Position numbers and translations under genes: made by a program. Positions 58,091 through 64,000 of a DNA stretch of 64,000 bases are shown piece by piece. Within the stretch, counting starts at the first letter, position 1. Every line of letters starts with the position of its first letter. This DNA is from Avena insularis (lineage: Eukaryota; Streptophyta; Magnoliopsida; Poales; Poaceae), in assembly GCA_023614405.1 (NCBI GenBank), contig CM042694.1, positions 91,495,285 to 91,559,284 of the forward strand, written 5' to 3'. Below the pieces are notes generated by a model. The model saw only the letters and a program-made list of their open reading frames with translations. It was not told the DNA's origin and searched no databases.

Positions 58091-60034
58091 TGGCAACAAA
58101 CGCAGCCACTTTTTGTTGGGACTCCAAGTGCAGAGTGTTGTAGCAAGCTTCTTTTCCCCACAAGGGTGACTCGAGGGTTTATATCGAACTCTCGGTGAAC
58201 TGCATGGATATTTCCCTTCTCCTCTTCAAGCAACCTATAAAGTAAAATAATTTTTCTTGTCTCCCCAACTCCACCAAGTGGTTGTCAAGCACAAGGGTTT
58301 GTATTAGTACTCCCTCCGTCCCAAAATATAACGCGTCTAAGGATTAGTCAAAAGTCAAACCTTACTAATTTTGATCAAATATTTAGAAAAAAATATCTAC
58401 ATCCACAATATTGAATGGACATATTAAGAAAATATACTTTATGGTGAATCTATTAATATTAATTTGGTATTATACATTTTTATATTTTTGTGTATAATCA
58501 TGGTCAAACTTAATAAATGTTGACTTTTGACTAATCCTTAGGCGCCTTATATTTTGGGATGGAGGGAGTATTATGAAATAAAATATAAAACAAATAAAGT
58601 AAAGGAAGGTAAAGTAATGCAAACTAGATGATATGGAAGATAGTAGGATTGTTTTTGGGTTTGTATGAGTGATTGCAAGTAGATAAAGTATTTTTGTATT
58701 TTCAAAATAATAAGTTGCAAAAATTGTAGATGATAGTGGATGCAAAGGAAAGGTGTTTCTTATGATAAAAATCGGACTGGGGTTTATGGGTTCACTTGTC
58801 TACTCTCTTTTTAGGTTGTAGTGATCATAAAACAATTCATCAATGATAAATATTCATGGAAATTCTATAAGTGCTTGATAAAAGGAATTAATATGGGCAT
58901 CACATTCTAATATTTATATGGAATACATCTCTCTCTTATACTCCTCAAGAAGGGAAATCTCCATGCAATCTTGATTTAAGAACATATCAGAGTATAGCTT
59001 TAAGAAATATTATATGATGTTTGAAATACAAATATGCTACCTTGATCTAGTCAAGGTCATCACAATGTCACGTGATAACTGTAGCACAAGATTTCACTTT
59101 ACCCCTAGTGAGGCAGCAAAAGAAAGGTAAAAACCAAAATAGATCTTCAACATTATGTGTCACAATTCAATCTCTACCCCATGCTACTCCATCTAACACA
59201 CACTTCTCCGCATACAAGTTCTTGCATACAAGTTGGATCAAAACAAGCAATGAAGAACGGGGTGCATGATATGCATCTATTAAAACATCTTACACAAAAT
59301 ATATTCCGATCTCAAATATCAAATCATAGAACTAATATTGACCTCATAGGAATTACAAATATGACCATAATCATGTTGGGAAGCTCATACGGTACTAGAT
59401 CAATGAAGAACAAGAGAGAAATAGATCAAGATACTACCATAAACCCATAGCCTGAATGTGTACTACTCTCTATTCATCATGGTTATGAAGCTGGAGATGT
59501 TGGAGAGGGTGGAGATCTCCCTGGAGGTGGCTTCGGCGGAGTTTACCCCTCCAATCTTTGCTGGATCTGGTGGTGTTTCTATCTCTGGAGGCTCTCATTG
59601 GTTCTCGTCGCCTTCGTTTCGAGGATGCCCCGGGGGGTCCTTATATAGGGATTTTTTGGTCAAGAGAGCTCCATGGGCAAAAGAATCAAGGCGATCGGAC
59701 AGTCGAGAAGGGAAAGAGCATGGTTGGCGGTCCCACCAGGCCTGGGCGCACCCCCTAGGCTCTTTTGGCCCTCCTGGTGAGATTCCAGTGCTCCAGATGC
59801 TTCTCGTGGATAAATATTGGCATTCCCAAAAGTGCAGGTCCATTTGACTTCGTATATGTCCTGAAACATCAAAAACATTGAAAACAATGTTTTTCTGCCC
59901 TTCAGATAAAGGGGATCATTGGTAAATCCCCCAAAATCAATATAAAACAAGGATATAACATTATATATGATGCAAATATGTGGAAAAACATGTTGACAAA
60001 CTACAAAGTTCATGTATGCATTTTACATGCATCA
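58091..60034 (-). repeat. 5' LTR of element C, carrying a Stowaway
   Basis: This LTR matches 52468-54131 but is 1944 bp long. The main difference is the 259-bp MITE at 58310. It also has about 25 extra bases near 59725-59755 (ggttggcggtcccaccaggc). A minus-strand TATATAAGG lies near 59639-59648. Confidence 0.93.
58310..58568. mobile_element. Stowaway MITE in the 5' LTR of element C
   Basis: Termini CTCCCTCCGTCCCAAAATAT and (inverted) CTCCCTCCATCCCAAAATAT form the fold-back, with TA at 58308-58309 and 58569-58570. The matching empty site in the 3' LTR shows it arrived after element C. The subtermini are also inverted (aaggattagtcaaaagtcaa). Confidence 0.96.
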
Positions 60035-60273
60035 GTCACTGAATACATACTCATTTGTGTATGTTTTTTATCGCTTTACCTATCGACTACGTCGCTCGCT
60101 CTTGTCCTGATGTTCTTGAAGGTGGGTAGGGTGGTTGGCCGGTATCGTGCCCTGCTCCGCTTCTATGGGCCTACACGTGGGTGGCCTTGGGCCTCCGCGG
60201 TAGAATCCCTTATCCACTTTTGGGTTCATCCAGGCTTGAGCTTAGAACATAGGGTCCGAGGTATTACATGATG

Positions 60274-60804
60274 CTGGTGTGTTGATGTAGTCATAGTCCT
60301 TGGACGCGGTCAATGGCACCATCAGTGTTGTTGGATGTGGTCATGTCGTCGTCGTGCCTTGCAGTTGTGTTGCCAGAGGATGTTGTAGATGTACATCTAT
60401 CATGTGGAATGTATAGTAGTGGTTGCGTTGTGTTGACGAAGATGTTGGTGAAGACCACGTTCATTTAGGGCTTTACAAAGATGTGTTAGTGATGAAGCAG
60501 CGGGCGTGATGTGCGTGAAGGTGTCCCTTGTGGGCGACATGTGTTGATGCCTTGCCGCTAGAGAAGTTATGGTCCACACTAGCCTACATGTGGATGATGT
60601 CGTTGTTGCTTCTCTGTGGATGCTCGACGATGATCTTGATGTGTTGTTTCGCAAAGTTGTATAGATCACATTGTGTACCTCATGTTGGTGTAGTGTAGAT
60701 TACTCGGTGTCGACGTAGACGTGTAGCTGAGTGTTGACCTGCAGATGGACACATAAAAAAATACTCATGATTTGCTACAAATCCGTCTGTCCTTTTTAAG
60801 GACA
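60274..60804. other. Unassigned sequence between the long LTR and element D
   Basis: This stretch, rich in gatgt/tgttg words, continues the style of 21900-22218 and 43881-44017 and is probably the same pre-insertion tract. No domain is recognisable on either strand, and the minus-strand open frame at 60400-60669 is Ser/Thr/His-rich without known motifs. Confidence 0.4.
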
Positions 60805-63396
60805 TGTGCCCTAAAGGAAAATAATAAAGGGGATTATTATCATATCTCATTAGTTCATAATAGTTTTATATCATGCTATAACTATATCAAGTGGAAACAT
60901 TGATATAGGTGTGGTATATAAACAAACACATGTCCCTAGTAGCCTCTATTCAACTAGTTCATTGGGCAGCTGACGATCAAGGTTTCCTGATCATGGTGTT
61001 GTTGAAGCCAACTGACAATGAAGTCATATCATTTAGAATGATGTGATGGACATTTCCCACAGATGATTGTTGCAACATGATCATGTCACTTAGTTCATGT
61101 TGCAATTGTCAAAAACGGAGTGTCCTAATCCTTAGACAGTGATTTCATATTAATCACTATTACCAGAAGATTGCTTTGACTGCATCAACTGTCATTTCCG
61201 TGACTAGGTGACCATAAAGGTGCATGTTGGATAGTCCAAAGGAGCAGGTTGAGGTATATGCATCAAGATCGGGATTTGTTCTCTTATGTGACGGGAAGAT
61301 ACACTAGGACCACTCGGTGAATTACATCCATAAGTCATGGGGATGGGATTTCACGTGAACGAGTAAAATAGTGCTTGTTGGAAACAAGATTGAACAAGGT
61401 ATCATGAGACCGATTATCAGATCTCAGAAAAGTCTTGTGTCGTGTAACAAAGGGAATTGGACATATCGTTTAAGTTCGACACGATGGTGATTCGTGGAGT
61501 GCATAGGGGTTAATATGGTATCCCGGTCCCGCTGTTGATCATTGATCAAGATCATGTCTATGACATTCCCAAACCATACGGAAACACGCTTAAGGGCACT
61601 ACGACGCTTGGAGATCCTCCTATGAGATGGAATCACAGAAGAGAGAGAAATCGGAATTGTTTCGGATATTTAGAGTTGTTTGGAGAAAGAAGGAAAGGAA
61701 AATACCGAAAGGAGTTTCAGATAAATGGCAATTTATAATATGCATTTATTATATGTTAATTATGAATTAACTTATATTAAATAAATATTTAAATTTGAAT
61801 TTGTGAGGAAACTTCCTCATTAGGCCAAAACCCTAGACGGAATTGTCCCAGGAGAAAGTCACTTGAAAATGGGATAGCAAAAAGGCAGAAAAGCAGCAAA
61901 ACTGTTGCTGGGCTTAACAGCCCATGATGGCGGGCAGTGGGTACTATGTACCGCACGCACAACAAGGCTACCAGCCGCTGCAGCCGGCCTGCTCGACCCT
62001 GTCCCAATAGGCGCGCGGGGGAGTCGGTGGACGGGGCGGGCCTCCTTATATAGGGGAGGAGCAGCCCTAAGGGCATGGCCGCTGGCCATGGTGATTGATG
62101 GATCCAAAAATAGCCATCTTTTCCCGCGTTTAAACATTCTTTTTAGTCAAGCAATTGACAAGAAGCTCTCTAGCCTTGCCATTAATGACTAATAATTGCA
62201 AAGATATGCAAACTATTTCTTTGATTTGTGTTGTGTAGGAAATCACGCTTTTTAATGTGAAATCAAGAGTCATAATGAAGGTTTTGAGGAAGTCCACACG
62301 ACCAAGTAATTCTGGAGAAAATGCCAGACATCTGCAGCTGTAACGACCACTAGTACGGGCAGGGCCCTCCCATACCGTCCGCCCATACCATGTGGCGGCG
62401 GCCCCATCTCGTCAAACCCTACAACTTTCGTGAAGACACCTATATATTTTGAGGCCTCAACCCCCATGCAAAAGCCCGCCATTCTCAGAATGCATCACAA
62501 CAATACCAAAGGAGATCCACACCATAGTTCATACCTTCCATCTTCCATCCCCTCCACTAGCCATAACCATTACTTTATACTTGATATATCCTTGTGATTC
62601 GGCAACCATTGTAAGAATATTTTATTTAAATCTAAGTATTTTGCAAAATGTTTTCTATGCTTGATCTTATTGTTATGAGTGAGTAGTCTTCACAGGCTGC
62701 GGGTTGGGGAGAAACCTCGCAGAAATTATGTGCATCTAATCCATGGGAGCATTATATATTGTTTGAAAGAGGGATTTGTATCTTTTGTTTTTTTTGTCTC
62801 TTGCCTCGATCTTTGGACTTGTAGGTACCCAAGATCCCTGAGATCGATAAAGGCTTGAGGTGAGATACTTGGCTAGTGGTTATCCCATAGGAAACCCAGT
62901 GATAGAAAGGGTTGTATGGTCTTCGCTTAGCGACCCATTTGGGATTACAGCAACATCACCACTTAAGGCTTTGATCTATATTTTACACTTAATAATCGTT
63001 TGTAGCCTGGTGCTTCATGGTGCACTCGGTTGGATCAAAAGACTATTGCTATGTCTGCTGCTCACAGGGGCTCTAGTACATTAGGATGTGTTGCCCACAA
63101 GAGATTATCTCTATTAAAACATTACACATGACTATGCTTATTACTATTTTTTATCCCATATGATGTGCATCTGCATGTGGATCTTCAACCCTAGCCTATC
63201 TCCATCCATTGAATCAACCCGCGATAAAAGTAAACTAGATTGGTCTGGTAAATGAAGGTAAAACAAAAAAACAAAGTCTTGTAGATGTGTACTTTTTAAT
63301 TCCTTTTAGCGTTGTTTCCCAAGGTTCTATTAAACCTAGGTCTACTAGATAAAAAGACTATTAAACTACATCCGTGAATCCGGATCGAATGTATCA
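60805..63396 (+). repeat. 5' LTR of element D
   Basis: About 2.6 kb from TGTGCCCTAAAGG to gaatgtatca, ending eleven bases before the primer site. A TATA box (cttatatagg) lies near 62043-62052 in a GC-rich surrounding. The start is inferred from family memory and a TG terminus, since the partner LTR is not in the window. Short open frames inside it are not supported as genes. Confidence 0.65.
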
Positions 63397-63406
63397 ACCC
63401 TTTTTC

Positions 63407-63424
63407 TGGCGCCGTTGCCGGGAA
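63407..63424 (+). other. Primer-binding site of element D
   Basis: TGGCGCCGTTGCCGGGAA, nearly identical to the sites of elements A and B. Confidence 0.85.
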
Positions 63425-63598
63425 GCAATTTCGCTATCCTGGTGAGGTCACTAGAGACCTTGTTTTTAGTTTTATTATTTGTTAGTAGTTGATTTCTTGT
63501 TATCAGTTTACTTGCTTGTTATCTATTTGAAAACCTAAAAAAATTAGTTACTTGTTATTTGCTTCCTTTACTTCAAAAATATTAAAAAGGTAAGAGCC

Positions 63599-64000
63599 AT
63601 GGCTAAAAAGAGACTTGGGGAGTATGTTACTGCCACTGATGATTTTATTTGTGCACCTATTAGTCAGCCGCTGTTGATGCGGAAGCATATGAAATTAAGC
63701 CTAACCTTTTAAGTTTGGTTCAGCACAACCAATTTGGGGGCTCATCTTATGAGGATTCGGGTTTGCACTTAAATACTTTTATTGAAATTTGCAACATGAT
63801 GCGTATTAAGGATGTACATCCAAATGTTGATAAATTATGTGTGTTTCCTTTCTCTTCAAGAGGAAAGGCTAAGGACTGGTTGCTAGCTCTACCTAAGGGC
63901 ACTATTAAATCTTGGGAGGAATGTACTAATATTTTGTGACTAAATTTTTTCCCCTAGCTAAGACTATACAACTAAGATCCAACATTACAATCTTTGGACA
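63599..64000 (+). pseudogene. Element D gag, N-terminal part, frameshifted
   Basis: An ATG at 63599 opens MAKKRLGEYVTATDDFICAP and runs to a stop near 63710. The expected continuation (AEAYEIKPNLLSLVQHNQFG) is in another frame from about 63668. The next part shows the Athila capsid signature: FGGSSYEDSGLHLNTFIEIC, KLCVFPFSSRGKAKDWLLAL and SWEECTNI. A second frame change near 63935 precedes the expected KFFP. The gene is therefore already dead in this short visible part. Confidence 0.82.

Larger units (their letters stand above)
52468..60034 (-). mobile_element. Athila-like gypsy element C (non-autonomous), inserted in the long LTR
   Basis: On the minus strand the 5' LTR (58091-60034), primer site (58060-58076), gag remnant, protease remnant, non-coding region, polypurine tract and 3' LTR (52468-54131) follow in order. 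Flanks are gtcgc (52463-52467) and gtcac (60035-60039), differing by one G-to-A change. There is no reverse transcriptase or integrase. The 5' LTR is longer than the 3' LTR mainly because of a Stowaway insertion at 58310-58568. Confidence 0.93.
44023..60268 (+). repeat. Very long solo LTR (about 4.9 kb net), split by two insertions
   Basis: It starts TGTAGCATCCCAATTGTC and ends ggtccgaggtattaca. A perfect 5-bp duplication, tgatg at 44018-44022 and 60269-60273, flanks it. Subtracting the reverse solo LTR (45755-49557) and element C (52468-60034) with their target copies leaves about 4.87 kb. No primer site follows 60268 and no internal domain is present, so it is a solo LTR. Length and the TGTnnCATCCC start resemble Sukkula-type LTRs (LARDs); the family name is tentative. 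Scattered short ORFs, such as the Ser/Pro/Arg-rich one at 45161-45616, look like GC-rich leader and carry no domain. Confidence 0.8.
60805..64000 (+). mobile_element. Athila-like gypsy element D, truncated by the window end
   Basis: A long 5' LTR, a tRNA-Asp-type primer site at 63407 and the start of gag are present; the rest is outside the window. The five bases before the LTR are ggaca. The LTR start (TGTGCCCTAAAGG) resembles Triticeae LTRs that I recall from the WHAM group, but this was not checked. Confidence 0.8.

Noticed and set aside
1..64000. tRNA, rRNA, CRISPR, bacterial operon or viral genome signals
   Set aside because: None seen. tRNA-like words are only retroelement primer sites, and the repeat arrays do not have spacer structure.

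Overview
This window looks like an intergenic retrotransposon nest from a large grass genome. The LTR families, the polymerase-less Athila-like elements and the dense Stowaway, Tourist, hAT and Mutator MITEs fit a Pooideae grass, most likely Triticeae or a close relative. That placement is inferred from repeat style, since no species marker is present. I see no bacterial operons, tRNA or rRNA genes, CRISPR arrays or intact host genes. The only recognisable host coding sequence is one exon of an MCAfunc/MLKL-N-terminal-like gene, cut in two by a copia element.

Layout. (1) 1-8039: the end of a 5' LTR, primer-binding site, one intact 267-codon ORF and the 3' LTR of Athila-like element A. A reverse solo LTR (4069-7087) sits in that 3' LTR, and another solo LTR (4461-5876) sits inside it. 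(2) 8040-13245: a 1.1-kb retroposon with a 17-bp target duplication, three TIR MITEs, a tandem duplication, and a Stowaway inside a hAT inside a Mutator-like element. (3) 13246-18828: the host exon, split by a copia element (13462-18587) with nearly identical LTRs but frameshifted genes. (4) 18829-22223: a Stowaway MITE, a 1.46-kb non-LTR retroposon and unassigned sequence. (5) 22224-43875: Tat-lineage gypsy element H. It has gag-pol, an inverted LTR copy downstream of pol, a multi-exon antisense ORF region and a 60-bp minisatellite. Its pol is interrupted by reverse element B (27579-34483). (6) 44023-60268: one very long LTR (about 4.9 kb once insertions are subtracted) with a perfect 5-bp target duplication. 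It is split by a 3.8-kb reverse solo LTR (45755-49557) and by reverse Athila-like element C (52468-60034), whose 5' LTR carries a Stowaway. (7) 60805-64000: the 5' LTR, primer site and gag start of Athila-like element D, which runs off the window.

How the parts relate. In the parts seen, A, B and C have LTRs and primer sites but no reverse transcriptase or integrase, so they would have depended on enzymes from elsewhere. The two pol-bearing elements are both dead. The copia is broken by frameshifts although its LTRs show no substitutions. H is broken mainly by in-frame stops of the C-to-T / G-to-A kind. Most boundaries rest on target-site duplications and empty sites read directly from the sequence. 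Family names are my recognition from memory and were not checked against a database.
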